Assembly (NCBI RefSeq): GCF_014874095.1
Contig: NZ_JADBEB010000001.1
Span: forward strand, 8,060,001 to 8,124,000
Reading direction: 5' to 3'
Length of the DNA stretch: 64,000 nt
Origin: Plantactinospora soyae
Lineage (GTDB): Bacteria; Actinomycetota; Actinomycetes; Mycobacteriales; Micromonosporaceae
Made by a program: the position numbers and the translations under genes. Below the pieces are notes generated by a model. That model saw only the letters and a program-made list of their open reading frames with translations, did not search any database and was not told where the DNA came from. Below, in pieces: positions 1 to 8,587 of this stretch (positions are counted from its first letter, which is position 1; the number at the start of each line of letters is the position of its first letter).

Positions 1-23
1 GGTTATTCGGTGGCATAGTGTGA

Positions 24-185
24 TGGCGCGTCACAGCCGCCCCAGCCGCGATCACGGACTACAAGGTCTTTCCGCACCGACCCCACTTCACCATCGGGGT
101 GCCGGGTTGGGAGGCCGTGGCCGACTATGCCCTCGGATGGGCGACCAAGCACGACACGACACACCTGGAGACGGCGCCGGCCTGA
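24..185 (+). pseudogene. C-terminal remnant of an alpha/beta hydrolase
   Basis: The reading frame ending at the TGA of 183-185 encodes a tail containing ITDYKVFPHRPHFTIGVPGW and then EAVADYALGWA. This is the typical C-terminal block (catalytic His in RPHFT) of small actinobacterial alpha/beta hydrolases. The same frame meets a stop at 21-23. The preceding residues read more plausibly in another frame, as MARHSRPS from about position 23. This indicates a frameshift or decay near 40-50, or a sequencing indel. The window begins inside the gene, so the rest cannot be judged. A perfect palindromic terminator follows 23 bases after the stop, which suggests this was once a normal transcription unit. 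Confidence 0.55.
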
Positions 186-208
186 CCACCGGGCCGGGTC
201 CGCCCGGC

Positions 209-242
209 CGCCCGATTGCCGGAGCGCTCCGGCAATCGGGCG
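209..242. terminator. Perfect 34-bp palindrome, probable bidirectional terminator
   Basis: Left arm CGCCCGATTGCCGGAGC (209-225) is followed directly by its exact reverse complement (226-242). It lies between the end of the plus-strand hydrolase remnant (185) and the end of the minus-strand small gene (360), so it can serve both convergent units. There is no T-run, as is usual for actinobacterial terminators. Confidence 0.75.
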
Positions 243-359
243 TCAGTCACCGCCAGACGCCTACACCCGGCGCGGCCCGAGGGTTCGTCCCCGGGCCTGG
301 CGCCGAAAGTGTCGCGGCTGGTGACGACGGCAATGGTGGCCCGACAGCGCCGGGGCGAT

Positions 360-545
360 TCAGCGTTGCGCCGATCCGACCTTGTCGGGTGCTCTGGCGG
401 TGGGATCAACACCGAGCATCTGGAGCAGAGAGCTGTGCTTGTGCGTGTCGACCATCGTGGGCAGTTCCCGGTCGACCCAGTCAGCCCTGGCATGCAGCCC
501 TCTGGATCGCAGTGATGCGAGGATCTCGCCCTTGTCGATGTGCAT
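360..545 (-). CDS. Small hypothetical protein (61 aa), conserved type
   Basis: The 61-residue product begins MHIDKGEILASLRSRG and contains RADWVDRELP followed by VDTHKHSSLLQMLGVDP. That reads as a compact helical protein with alternating charged and hydrophobic residues. I recognise this pattern from short uncharacterised actinobacterial proteins of the 'R-G-x-x-x-RADWV-x-x-x-LP' kind, but know no function. The start at 545 is chosen because AAGGGG lies 11 bases upstream. A longer upstream extension to 656 has no comparable signal and no protein-like composition. The perfect terminator at 209-242 lies downstream. Confidence 0.65.
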   Translation of the reverse strand: MHIDKGEILASLRSRGLHARADWVDRELPTMVDTHKHSSLLQMLGVDPTARAPDKVGSAQR

Positions 546-1091
546 GAGGATGATGTCCCCTTCAGGTTCGTCTCGTGGGTGGCGGCCCGGATCGACCGGA
601 GTCGTCACGTCGGTTCGGCGACAGGCGGTGATCGGGAACGCAATGGGTCCGGCCACTTCGTGAACTGTCCACGCGGCGCGGGTCAGTCATGCCAGCGGTG
701 GAGCCGGGAGATACGGACGACGCGGACCACCATGGTCCAGGTTGGCCACGCCGACGATCAGCGGCGCCAGGGCCACCGGCAGGGTGCCGGGCATCCAACG
801 AACATGACCTTCCCCTTCGGGGTCGAGCCGGCGTGGCTGGCACCTCAGGAGTGGGATGTCGTCGTTTCCGGGATAATCCCAGCTTACGCCTGTTCGGCCC
901 GGAGTGCCCGGCCGTCCGGCCCGGCCCGTCGGCGGTCGGCGGTCGGCGGTCGGCACCGCAGTTGACGGGTTCGCCAGTTCTCGGTACGGCCCTGCCCTTG
1001 TTCTTCGCCCGACCAGGGAGGACCCTGAGGCGTGTCGTCGTGATCCCGGACCTTGGTCACATCATGTGTTCGACCGTGCCAGGAGTCCGCG
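546..1091. other. Region without a confident gene
   Basis: Open frames exist on both strands but none has a good start, family resemblance or consistent composition. One minus-strand stretch (about 690-850) encodes a short hydrophobic segment, PGTLPVALAPLIVGVANL, which could be the relic of a membrane protein. A short GGTCGGC tandem run lies at about 930-955. A promoter candidate at 962-990 serves the next gene. Confidence 0.5.
962..990 (+). promoter_or_regulatory. Candidate sigma-70 type promoter
   Basis: TTGACG (962-967), a 17-base spacer and TACGGC (985-990) lie about 100 bases ahead of the secreted-protein start at 1092. The -35 is good and the -10 is only partial. Confidence 0.4.
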
Positions 1092-1535
1092 ATGAAGATG
1101 GGGCGGCGCACCATGGTGCTCGTCGTGGTGCTGGGACTACTGGCCGCGGAGGCGTGGCTCGCCCCGCCCGTCGCGGCAGCCGCACCACGGCAGGTGGGTC
1201 CGGCGGTGTCCGAGGCCGGTCGGTTCTCGATGGACGACCGGATCTCGACGATCTCGCTGCGGGCCGTGACCTCCGCCCCGGGCGCGAGCCACGGAGCGGA
1301 GGCCAGCCGGGGCGGTGGTCAGTCGAAGTGCTGGATCATCGGCCACATCTGCTGCCAGGAGGCGCGTGGCTCCCGGCACACCACGATCGGCACGCCCTGC
1401 TCCTCGTTGTCGACCCCGACCCCGTTGTCGAGCCGGCCGGCGAGGGTGCAGGTACCGAAGTGGCGGCCCAGTTCGCCCGCCTCCCCCACGCCGACGCCGA
1501 GCACGACGGTCGCCGACTCCGGTGGTGGTCCGTAG
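1092..1535 (+). CDS. Secreted-protein start, probably truncated; 3' half antisense to the next gene
   Basis: ATG at 1092 has AGGAG six bases upstream. The product opens with a classical signal peptide: MKMGRR, then a hydrophobic core MVLVVVLGLLAAEAWL and an AAA-AP cleavage-like site near residue 30. About 45 residues of plain hydrophilic sequence follow (SEAGRFSMDDRISTISLR). From about 1319 onward the frame simply reads antisense through the end of the minus-strand glycosyltransferase gene, and composition changes to Pro/Ser/Arg-rich filler. I infer a secreted protein gene that lost its 3' part, or a very short exported peptide with a read-on tail. No family is recognised. Confidence 0.35.
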   Translation: MKMGRRTMVLVVVLGLLAAEAWLAPPVAAAAPRQVGPAVSEAGRFSMDDRISTISLRAVTSAPGASHGAEASRGGGQSKCWIIGHICCQEARGSRHTTIGTPCSSLSTPTPLSSRPARVQVPKWRPSSPASPTPTPSTTVADSGGGP

Positions 1536-2878
1536 TAGCCGAGTTCGTTGTGGCCGCTGTAGATCTGCGGCAACCGGTCGGCGCCGAGCCGGGTGAGCGC
1601 CCCGGCCTCGCCGTAGTTGGCGGTGAGCACGATCGTGGCGGCCCGGTCGGCGGCCGGTAGTTCGTCGTACGCCCGGACCACCTGGTCGACGTAGCGGGGC
1701 CAGCCGACCGAGTCGGCCGCGGTGATGTTGATCCCGGGAATTGGCGTGGCGCCGAGTACGCCGACCGGCAGCAGCGGCAGCGCGATCGCCGCACTCACCA
1801 CCGCGTTGACTCCGGCGGCGACCCCGACCAGGGTGAGCCTGGCCCGGCGCCGGCCCCGCCCGATCCAGTCGGCGGTGACCACGCTTCCGGCGGCGAAGAG
1901 TGCGCCGAGCAGTCCGTACGTGTAGTAGGGCTGACCGCCCGAGACCAGCACCAGTACGCAGACCGTCAGGTACGCCACGGCCAGGGCCCGGACCGGCCGC
2001 CACGCCGTACGACGCAGCAGCCCGACCAGTCCGGCGATCCAGATCGCCGCCAGCGGCGGTCCGATCAGGATGAGCTGGAACGGCACGAAGGTGGTCCGCG
2101 ACTCGGCGCCCTTGTCGTCGGCGATCGCCCCGGCCATGTCGGCCTGCGGCAGGTCGTGGGTGAGCTGGTAGACGAGGTTCGGGGCGCCGATCATCAGGGC
2201 GAGCGCCACCCCGGCCCAGAGCCAGCGATTGACCAGCGTACGGCGTGGACCGACGGCGAGCAGTCCGATGCCGAGTCCGATCAGGAGCAGCACCACCAGC
2301 AGTTTGTTGTAGAGCCCGATCCCGAGCACCGCCCCGGCCGCCAGCCACCAGCGCGGCTGGTCGCGCAGTAGCGCCCGGGCGGCGCAGAGGATGATGCCGA
2401 GCCAGACCAGTACGTCGACCCCCGCGGTGAGCAGCACGTGCCCGAAGATCAGGGTCGCGGCGCCGGTGCCGAGGCCGAACGCGGCCAGCGTCTGGGCGAG
2501 CGCGCCGCCGCCCAACTCGCGGGCGAGCAGCGCGGCCAGCAGCAGCGCCACCAGCACGCAGAGGGTGGCCGGGAGCCGCAGGCCCCAGAGCGAGCCGCCG
2601 AACAGCGCGTCGGCCAGCCGGGCGATCGCCGGGGTCAGCGGCGGCTGGTCCACATAGCCCCAGTCCGGCCGGAGCAGCAGAAAGTAGAGCTCGTCGCGGT
2701 GGTATCCGTAGCCGCCGTTGGTGGCCAGCAGCAGGGTGGCGACGATCGCGGCGACCACGCCGACCGGTCGCCAGGCGATCGGGGCGAGCCCGCTGCCCGC
2801 GCCGTCGTCGGTCACGGATTCCTCGGGTACGTCCGGCGGCACGACGCTGGCGCGGGGCCGGGCGGTGTGGGTACTCAC
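1319..2878 (-). CDS. Glycosyltransferase family 39 (PMT/ArnT-like) membrane protein
   Basis: The 519-residue polytopic membrane protein probably transfers sugar from a polyprenyl-phosphate donor at the outer face of the membrane. After one N-terminal membrane segment comes the family hallmark YHRDELYF (residues 59-66) and GYVDQPPLTP (74-83). The acidic DE pair in the first outer loop is the catalytic-type site of the PMT/ArnT fold. About ten further hydrophobic segments follow, then a soluble C-terminal domain of about 130 residues rich in small residues, typical of these actinobacterial proteins. GTG at 2878 is preferred over an upstream ATG at 3031 because GGAAGGAG lies eight bases before it. 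The gene stands alone, with an inverted repeat upstream that may be an operator. The acceptor is unknown. Confidence 0.85.
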   Translation of the reverse strand: MSTHTARPRASVVPPDVPEESVTDDGAGSGLAPIAWRPVGVVAAIVATLLLATNGGYGYHRDELYFLLLRPDWGYVDQPPLTPAIARLADALFGGSLWGLRLPATLCVLVALLLAALLARELGGGALAQTLAAFGLGTGAATLIFGHVLLTAGVDVLVWLGIILCAARALLRDQPRWWLAAGAVLGIGLYNKLLVVLLLIGLGIGLLAVGPRRTLVNRWLWAGVALALMIGAPNLVYQLTHDLPQADMAGAIADDKGAESRTTFVPFQLILIGPPLAAIWIAGLVGLLRRTAWRPVRALAVAYLTVCVLVLVSGGQPYYTYGLLGALFAAGSVVTADWIGRGRRRARLTLVGVAAGVNAVVSAAIALPLLPVGVLGATPIPGINITAADSVGWPRYVDQVVRAYDELPAADRAATIVLTANYGEAGALTRLGADRLPQIYSGHNELGYYGPPPESATVVLGVGVGEAGELGRHFGTCTLAGRLDNGVGVDNEEQGVPIVVCREPRASWQQMWPMIQHFD

Positions 2879-3009
2879 GATCGTGGCTCCTTCCCTGGTG
2901 ACGGGTCCGGTCGAACGTCCCCGGGGGTGAGGTCGACCGGTCGGTGTGGACGGCGGCGGTCCGTCGCCGGCGTGCCCGCCGGGCGGTCCGCGCAGACCCG
3001 AAGACTCCG

Positions 3010-3052
3010 ATACATAACCGCTAGAGTGCAACCGTTAGGTATGCGCTGTCAA
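3010..3052 (-). promoter_or_regulatory. Inverted repeat overlapping a -35-like box ahead of the GT39 gene
   Basis: ATACATAAC (3010-3018) and GTTAGGTAT (3034-3042) form a 9-bp inverted repeat with one mismatch and a 15-base spacer. On the minus strand TTGACA (3052-3047) lies just upstream of the repeat. The repeat therefore covers the expected -10 and start region; the best -10 match is weak. The geometry suits a dimeric TetR- or MarR-type repressor. No such regulator gene is adjacent. Confidence 0.45.
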
Positions 3053-3089
3053 TGCGTTCCCACACCGCTGTCGCCGATCCGCCGCCGCG

Positions 3090-6000
3090 CTACCGCAGGT
3101 GCGCGACCGGCCAGGCCGGATTGCCCCGCCAGACGGTGCCGGCCGCCAGGGTGCTGCCCTTCATCACGAACGAGTCGGGCGCCACCACCACCCCGTCGGC
3201 CAACTCGACGCCGTAGTGCACCAGGGCACCGGCCCCGACCGAACACCCCCGGCCGAGCCGGATCCGGTCGGACTTGAACGCCCCGTCCTCCAGCGAGTGC
3301 GAGTGCAGCACCGACCCCTCGCCCAAGGTGCAGTAGTCACCGATCTCGACCAGGCTCCGCTCCGGGATCCCACAGCCGTCGTCGAAGACCCGACGGCCGA
3401 CCCGCACCCCGAGCAGCCGCCAGACCAGCGACTTGACCGGTGTGCCGTTGAACAGCCCGAGGAAGGCGACCTCGCCGAGTTTCCAGTAGCGCTCGTGCCG
3501 CCAGTACCGCGGATCGTAGATCGAGCAGTACAACGGCCGGAGCCGGCGGAACCCCAGGGCGGCCCAGTCCAGCAGGGCGGCGTAGCCGACCATCGTCAGC
3601 AGCGCCAGCAGGATCCCGGCGGCCAGCGTGGGAACGTGCGGCTCGGCACCGTCGTGCAACCCCTCGACGTGCACCACGATCAGGATCGAGAGGTGGAACA
3701 GCAGCCAGCGGGAGAGCAGGTACCAGCCCATGGTGGCCAGATTCGAACGGTTCTTCCGGGACAGCCGTCGCCGGAACTCGTCGCCGCTCTTCAGCTCGTC
3801 GAAGCGGGCGTCCCGGCGTACGGAGCGGGGGATCTCGAACGGTGGCGAGCCGAGCAGCCCCACACCGGAACGGACCGGGCCGTCGAGCGGCACCATCACC
3901 TTGGTCGCCAGCAGGCAGTCGTCCCCGACCCTCGCCCCGGCGGGATAGACGATCCGGTTGCCGAGGAAGTTCTCCGCGTTGATCGTCGCCCGGGACAGCG
4001 CGAACGACGTACTGGAGAACCGGGCGTTGGAGATGGAGAGCCCGTCGGAGACGAGACCCCCGCCCCGCACCTCGCAGAGGAACGGGCTGTCGTGCTTCTG
4101 CCCGAGCCCGAAGTTCGACCCCGTCTGCCGCACCTGGCGCAGCCGCCAGCCGATCAGGCGCAGGTAGCCGACGATGTAGGAGCTGTCTCCGAACAGGACG
4201 TTGAAGAGCCGGACGTTGCTAAACCGGGAGACGACCTGGAAGCACATCCAGTGCCAGCCGTAGAGCGGGTACGACCGGTCGGCGACCAGGAACAGGTTCG
4301 CCACTCGGGGAACGAGGACCGCCAGCAGCAGGCCGAGCGGGATCGCGCCGAAGAACATCAGCAGCGATCCCGGGACCGTACTGATGTCGACCGCGAAGGC
4401 CAGTGCCACCAGGACGACGATCAGCTGGGTGTCGACCAGCACCCGGACGAGCAGCTGGGCGGTGCCGTAGCAGAGCCGGCGCAGCCGCGAGCAGGACCGG
4501 GGCGCGGCGACCGGGTTACCGGCCCCACCCGGCACCGCCGGCGAGCCGTGCCAGGTCGCCCCGGCCGGTACGACCTGGCCGGCGCGGGGCGAGGAGACGT
4601 GCCCCAACTGCACCCCGTCGCCCAGCTCGGTGTCGATGTCGAGCACGCTGCCCTCGCCGACCTGGGCATCGCGGCCGACGCTGATCGGGCCGGTGGTGAT
4701 CCAGCCGGCCTCCGCCCGGTACCCGAGAAGGCTCACGTCCTTTCCGATGACGGTGCCGGCGCCCAGCGTGATGAGATCGGTGCAGACCGGGACCGACCGG
4801 GACAGCAGCAGCACCCCGGGCCCGACCTTCACGCCGAGCGCCCGGAGGTAGAGGTTGTAGACCGGCGATCCCCGGAACAGCACCAGCGGGCTGGCCCGGG
4901 TGACCCGCTTGACGACCCAGAACCGCAGGTAGCGCAGCCCCCAGATGGGAAAGGTCCCGGGCCGCCACCTGCCGACCAGCGACCACTTCACCGCCACCGG
5001 AAACAGCGCCGTCACCGCGAACCAGGCGAACCCGAAGCCCACCGAGCGGACGGCCAGGTCGAGCCCGCCGGATCCGGCGCTGATCCAGGTGTACCCGGTG
5101 ATCGCCGCCACCGCGAAGAACGCGATGTACGCCAGCCCGAAGCAGACCTGGAGAGCCGCACAGCCGTAGTACGCGAGAGCGCTGGGCACCCGCAGCACCG
5201 GATGCGGCGGCTCGGCCGGCGTCGCCGAGCCACCGTTCTCGACCACTTCGGCGAGGCCCCGGACGGTGGGATTCAGGTACACGTCCTTGATCGAGACGTC
5301 GGCGCGGATCCGTTCCCGCACCCCCGTGCAGTACCGCGCCATCATCAGCGAGTCGGCGCCCAGGTCGGTGAAGAAGTCGTCCCGCACCGAGACCCGCTCC
5401 ACCCGCAGCAGCTCGGCGAGGAGTTCCGCCAGCGCCGACTCCGTGGGCCCGGCCGGGGCGACGATGTCCGATGTCGCCGAGCGGTGGCGCGTCCCGGACG
5501 GGTCGGGCAGGCGCTTACGGTCGACCTTGTCGCTGGGCAGCGTGGGCAGCGCCGGCAGTTCCTCGAGGTACGCCGGGACCATGTAACGGGGCAGCCGGGA
5601 CCGCAGCGCGGCCAGCGCCCGGCCATGGTCCAGCGCCGCCGCTCCGGCACGCCGGGTGTAGAACGCGGCGAGTTCCACCACGCCGAACTCCGGCCGGTAC
5701 GTGGTGACCGCCGCCTGGGCCACCTCCGGCAGTCGCAGCAGCACGGACTCGATCTCGGTCAGCTCGATCCGGTAGCCGCGCACCTTGACCTGGCTGTCGA
5801 TCCGGCCCAGGTACTCCAACTCGCCGTCGTCGTTGACCCGACCGAGGTCACCGGTGCGGTAGATCCGCCCCGAGGGATTGTCCGCGATGCCCAGCCGATC
5901 CGGAACGAAGGCGCGGGCGGTCAGGTCGGGCCGGTTGACGTACCCCGGAGAGAGGCCGACCCCGGCGACCCCGATCTCCCCGGTCGCTCCCCGGGGCAGG

Positions 6001-7199
6001 ACCCGCAACTCCGGGTCGAGAATCACCACCGAGTACGTCGGTAGGGGCACCCCGATCGTCACGGGCCGGTCGGGATCGAGCCGGGCCCAGGTGGCGCTGA
6101 CCGAGGTCTCGGTCGGGCCGTAGACGTTGAGCAACGTCCTTCCCGGCCGGTGCCAGCGGCTGACCAGGTGGGCCGGGCAGGCCTCACCGGAGACGAGGAC
6201 GAACCGGAGTTCCGGCAGTTCCTCCTCGATCGTGGCCAACAACGTCGGTACGCAACACAGCGCCGTGACCCGGTGCCGGACGAGGAAGCCGGCGAGGTCC
6301 CGGCCGACCAGTGCCCCGGGCGCGGTGCTCGGTACCAGCGTGGCGCCGCAGACCAACGGCACCCAGATCTCCTCGACGGAGAAGTCGAAGGCGATCGTCA
6401 TTCCCTGGTAGACACGGTCGTCGGCGCGCAGGCCGTAGCTCTCGGCGGCGACCCGGACGAAGTTGCAGATGTTCGCCTGGGTGATGGCGACGCCCTTGGG
6501 CCGGCCGGTGGTCCCCGAGGTGTAGACGAGGTAGGCCACGTCGTCTGGTGCCGGCGCGAGGTCGTCCGGGCAGATCCGGTCCGCTGGGTACCGGTCGAGT
6601 TCCGGCAGACCGTCGATCCGGATCACCGTCGGAACGATCCCGTCCAGCCGGTCGGCCAGCGCCGAGAGCGCGATGACCGTCCGGACCCGCGCGTCGTCGA
6701 CGATGAACGCGATCCGGTCGGTCGGAAAGCCGGCGTCCACCGGGACGTACGCCGCGTGGATCTTGGAAACGGCGAGCATGGCCAGGTAGGCGAGGGCGGA
6801 CCTGTCGACGAGCAGCCCGACCCGGTCTCCCGGAGCCACGCCCCGCGCGAGCAGGAGGCGGCCGAGCCGGTTGGCCCGGGCGTCGAGTTCGGCGAACGTC
6901 ATCGCCCCGTCGCCATCGCCGTCGTCGACGACCAGACGGCCGGGGTCGCGCTGGTCGACGGCCACGCGCCCGCAGTCGCCCTGGTCGACGGCCAGGTGTC
7001 CGGGGTCGCCCTCGGCGGCGAACCTGTCGCAGCGTTGCTCGAACAGGTGGTGCAGCCGCTCACCGGGTCGCCACCGGACCCGGTTGTCCACCCCCTCGGC
7101 GGTCAACACCGGTCCGGGACGGGGTCGGGCAGCCTGGCCCGGCACGGGCGCGGGGCGTACCGGGTCGGCGTCCGGGGGCACCCGGGGCGTCGCGGTCAC
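3090..7199 (-). CDS. Pls/PosA-family single-module NRPS (poly-amino-acid synthetase)
   Basis: The 1369-residue protein has an adenylation domain (about 45-590), a thiolation domain (LGADSL near 640), and a long C-terminal membrane part with several transmembrane helices and three tandem left-handed beta-helix-like blocks. This is the architecture of epsilon-poly-lysine synthetase and relatives. A3 is YTSGTTGRPKG (226-236) and the A10 lysine is in LPSDK. Specificity positions read by eye against GrsA are D272 F273 E276 C315 L335 S337 V359 V367 S368 plus K. The glutamate at the third position fits a basic side chain. There is no thioesterase or condensation domain. The start is GTG, overlapping by four bases the stop of a diaminobutyrate-forming aminotransferase, so I infer diaminobutyrate as the monomer. 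An acidic repeat-like insert (about 65-97) precedes the A-domain core. Confidence 0.88.
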   Translation of the reverse strand: MTATPRVPPDADPVRPAPVPGQAARPRPGPVLTAEGVDNRVRWRPGERLHHLFEQRCDRFAAEGDPGHLAVDQGDCGRVAVDQRDPGRLVVDDGDGDGAMTFAELDARANRLGRLLLARGVAPGDRVGLLVDRSALAYLAMLAVSKIHAAYVPVDAGFPTDRIAFIVDDARVRTVIALSALADRLDGIVPTVIRIDGLPELDRYPADRICPDDLAPAPDDVAYLVYTSGTTGRPKGVAITQANICNFVRVAAESYGLRADDRVYQGMTIAFDFSVEEIWVPLVCGATLVPSTAPGALVGRDLAGFLVRHRVTALCCVPTLLATIEEELPELRFVLVSGEACPAHLVSRWHRPGRTLLNVYGPTETSVSATWARLDPDRPVTIGVPLPTYSVVILDPELRVLPRGATGEIGVAGVGLSPGYVNRPDLTARAFVPDRLGIADNPSGRIYRTGDLGRVNDDGELEYLGRIDSQVKVRGYRIELTEIESVLLRLPEVAQAAVTTYRPEFGVVELAAFYTRRAGAAALDHGRALAALRSRLPRYMVPAYLEELPALPTLPSDKVDRKRLPDPSGTRHRSATSDIVAPAGPTESALAELLAELLRVERVSVRDDFFTDLGADSLMMARYCTGVRERIRADVSIKDVYLNPTVRGLAEVVENGGSATPAEPPHPVLRVPSALAYYGCAALQVCFGLAYIAFFAVAAITGYTWISAGSGGLDLAVRSVGFGFAWFAVTALFPVAVKWSLVGRWRPGTFPIWGLRYLRFWVVKRVTRASPLVLFRGSPVYNLYLRALGVKVGPGVLLLSRSVPVCTDLITLGAGTVIGKDVSLLGYRAEAGWITTGPISVGRDAQVGEGSVLDIDTELGDGVQLGHVSSPRAGQVVPAGATWHGSPAVPGGAGNPVAAPRSCSRLRRLCYGTAQLLVRVLVDTQLIVVLVALAFAVDISTVPGSLLMFFGAIPLGLLLAVLVPRVANLFLVADRSYPLYGWHWMCFQVVSRFSNVRLFNVLFGDSSYIVGYLRLIGWRLRQVRQTGSNFGLGQKHDSPFLCEVRGGGLVSDGLSISNARFSSTSFALSRATINAENFLGNRIVYPAGARVGDDCLLATKVMVPLDGPVRSGVGLLGSPPFEIPRSVRRDARFDELKSGDEFRRRLSRKNRSNLATMGWYLLSRWLLFHLSILIVVHVEGLHDGAEPHVPTLAAGILLALLTMVGYAALLDWAALGFRRLRPLYCSIYDPRYWRHERYWKLGEVAFLGLFNGTPVKSLVWRLLGVRVGRRVFDDGCGIPERSLVEIGDYCTLGEGSVLHSHSLEDGAFKSDRIRLGRGCSVGAGALVHYGVELADGVVVAPDSFVMKGSTLAAGTVWRGNPAWPVAHLR

Positions 7200-8536
7200 G
7201 CGTTCACCAGACCGGACGGCCCGGGTACCTCCGAGCCCGCCGGAACGGCTCGAGCGGCCTCCGCCAGCACCGCCCGGGTCGCGTCCAGCAGAATGTCCAG
7301 GCCGTCATCGAGCACGTCGTCGGGGGTGGTCAGCGGGGCGAGTACCTTGACCACCTCGTCGTACGGGCCGGAGGTCTCCAGCATCAGGCCCTCGGCGAAG
7401 CAGCGTCGGGTGATCCTCGCCGCGAGCGCACCGGAGCCGACGTCGACGCCACGCATCATCCCGCGCCCCTTCACGATGCCACCCGGCACGACGTCGGCCA
7501 CTGCGGCGAGGCGACGGGCGAGCAGTTCGCCCCGGCGAGTGACGTCGGCGGCGAACCCGGGGGCCGCCCAGAACTTCGTCAGCGCCACCGTGGCCGTGAC
7601 GAACGCGTGGACGTTGCCCCGGAAGGTGCCGTTGTGCTCCCCCGGCGACCAGACGTCGTGCTCGGGCCGGATCAGCAGCAGCGCCATCGGCAGGCCGTAC
7701 CCGGAGATCGACTTGGACAGTACGACGAGGTCGGGCAGGATCCCGAACGGCTCGAAGCTGAAGAAGGTACCGGTCCGTCCGCAGCCCGCCTGGACGTCGT
7801 CGACCACGAGCAGGGCGCCGTTGTTCCGGGCCAGTTCCGCGACGCGTACCAGCCAGTCCGGCGAGGCGACGTTGAGGCCGCCCTCCCCCTGCACGGTCTC
7901 CAGCAGAATGGCCGCGGGCGCGTCGAGCCCGCTGGACGGGTCGCGCAGCATCCGGGCCAGCAGGTCGGCGGTGTCGACGCCGTCGCCCTGGTAGCCGTCG
8001 TACGGCATCCGGGTCACGCCGTGCAGCGGGTTCTGCGGGCCGATCCGGTGGTGCCGGTTCCCGGTCGCCGCCAACGCGCCCTGCGACATCCCGTGGAAGC
8101 CGTTGGTGAACGCGATGACATTGGACCGGCCGGTGACCTTGCGGGCCAGTTTGAGTGCCGCCTCGATCGCGTTGGCGCCGGTCGGAGCGGTGAACTGGAC
8201 CCGGTAGTCGATCCCGCGCGGCAGCAGCAGGAGCGACTCGAAGGCCGTCAGGAAGGCGCTCTTGGCCGTGGTGCACAGGTCCAGGCTGTGCGAGATCCCG
8301 CCGTGTTCGAGATGGGCGATCAGCGCGGCCCGCATGTCCGGGTCGTTGTGTCCATAGTTCAACGAGCCCGCGCCGGCGATGAAGTCGAGATACTCTCGGC
8401 CGGACACGTCCCGGACCACGCTTCCCTCCGCGGTGTCGAGGACGCAGTCGAAACGACGGCAGTAACTGCGTACCGCCGATTCGCGACGTTCGAAAATCAG
8501 GATGTCGTTCTGGTCCGCCGCCCCGCGTACCGTCAT
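7196..8536 (-). CDS. EctB-type L-2,4-diaminobutyrate:2-oxoglutarate aminotransferase
   Basis: This 446-residue class-III PLP aminotransferase should convert aspartate semialdehyde plus glutamate to L-2,4-diaminobutyrate. It shows FTAPTGANAIEAALKLAR (115-132), VVDDVQAGCGRTG (244-256) with the cofactor-binding Asp, and the Schiff-base lysine in LSKSISGYGLP (K275). All of these are characteristic of EctB and Dat proteins. No ectA or ectC lies nearby, and the gene overlaps the Pls-type synthetase by GTGA, so its product is probably channelled to polymer formation rather than ectoine. The ATG at 8536 has a GAGGGGGACC box upstream. It is preceded by a 5' region with palindromes that may regulate the operon. 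Confidence 0.88.
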   Translation of the reverse strand: MTVRGAADQNDILIFERRESAVRSYCRRFDCVLDTAEGSVVRDVSGREYLDFIAGAGSLNYGHNDPDMRAALIAHLEHGGISHSLDLCTTAKSAFLTAFESLLLLPRGIDYRVQFTAPTGANAIEAALKLARKVTGRSNVIAFTNGFHGMSQGALAATGNRHHRIGPQNPLHGVTRMPYDGYQGDGVDTADLLARMLRDPSSGLDAPAAILLETVQGEGGLNVASPDWLVRVAELARNNGALLVVDDVQAGCGRTGTFFSFEPFGILPDLVVLSKSISGYGLPMALLLIRPEHDVWSPGEHNGTFRGNVHAFVTATVALTKFWAAPGFAADVTRRGELLARRLAAVADVVPGGIVKGRGMMRGVDVGSGALAARITRRCFAEGLMLETSGPYDEVVKVLAPLTTPDDVLDDGLDILLDATRAVLAEAARAVPAGSEVPGPSGLVNA

Positions 8537-8587
8537 TGGTCCCCCTCACTCGCCCGGCCGCCGCACCAGACGTTGTCGCTGGTCAGA

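Noticed and set aside
546-1091. Possible membrane-protein relic on the minus strand near 690-850
   Set aside because: Only one hydrophobic segment is readable, with no start signal or family match. It is reported as gene-free sequence.
1319-2348. Long alternative reading frames over the glycosyltransferase gene on both strands
   Set aside because: These are Arg/Gly/Pro-rich shadow frames typical of GC-rich coding DNA. The chosen frame alone has membrane helices, family motifs and a ribosome-binding site.
3099-6044. A 981-codon plus-strand open frame opposite the Pls gene
   Set aside because: It is a Gln/Arg/Pro/Asp-rich shadow of the third-codon GC bias, with no start signal or domain.
7196-8536. 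Ectoine biosynthesis gene ectB
   Set aside because: No ectA, ectC or ectD is nearby and the gene is translationally coupled to a Pls-type synthetase.
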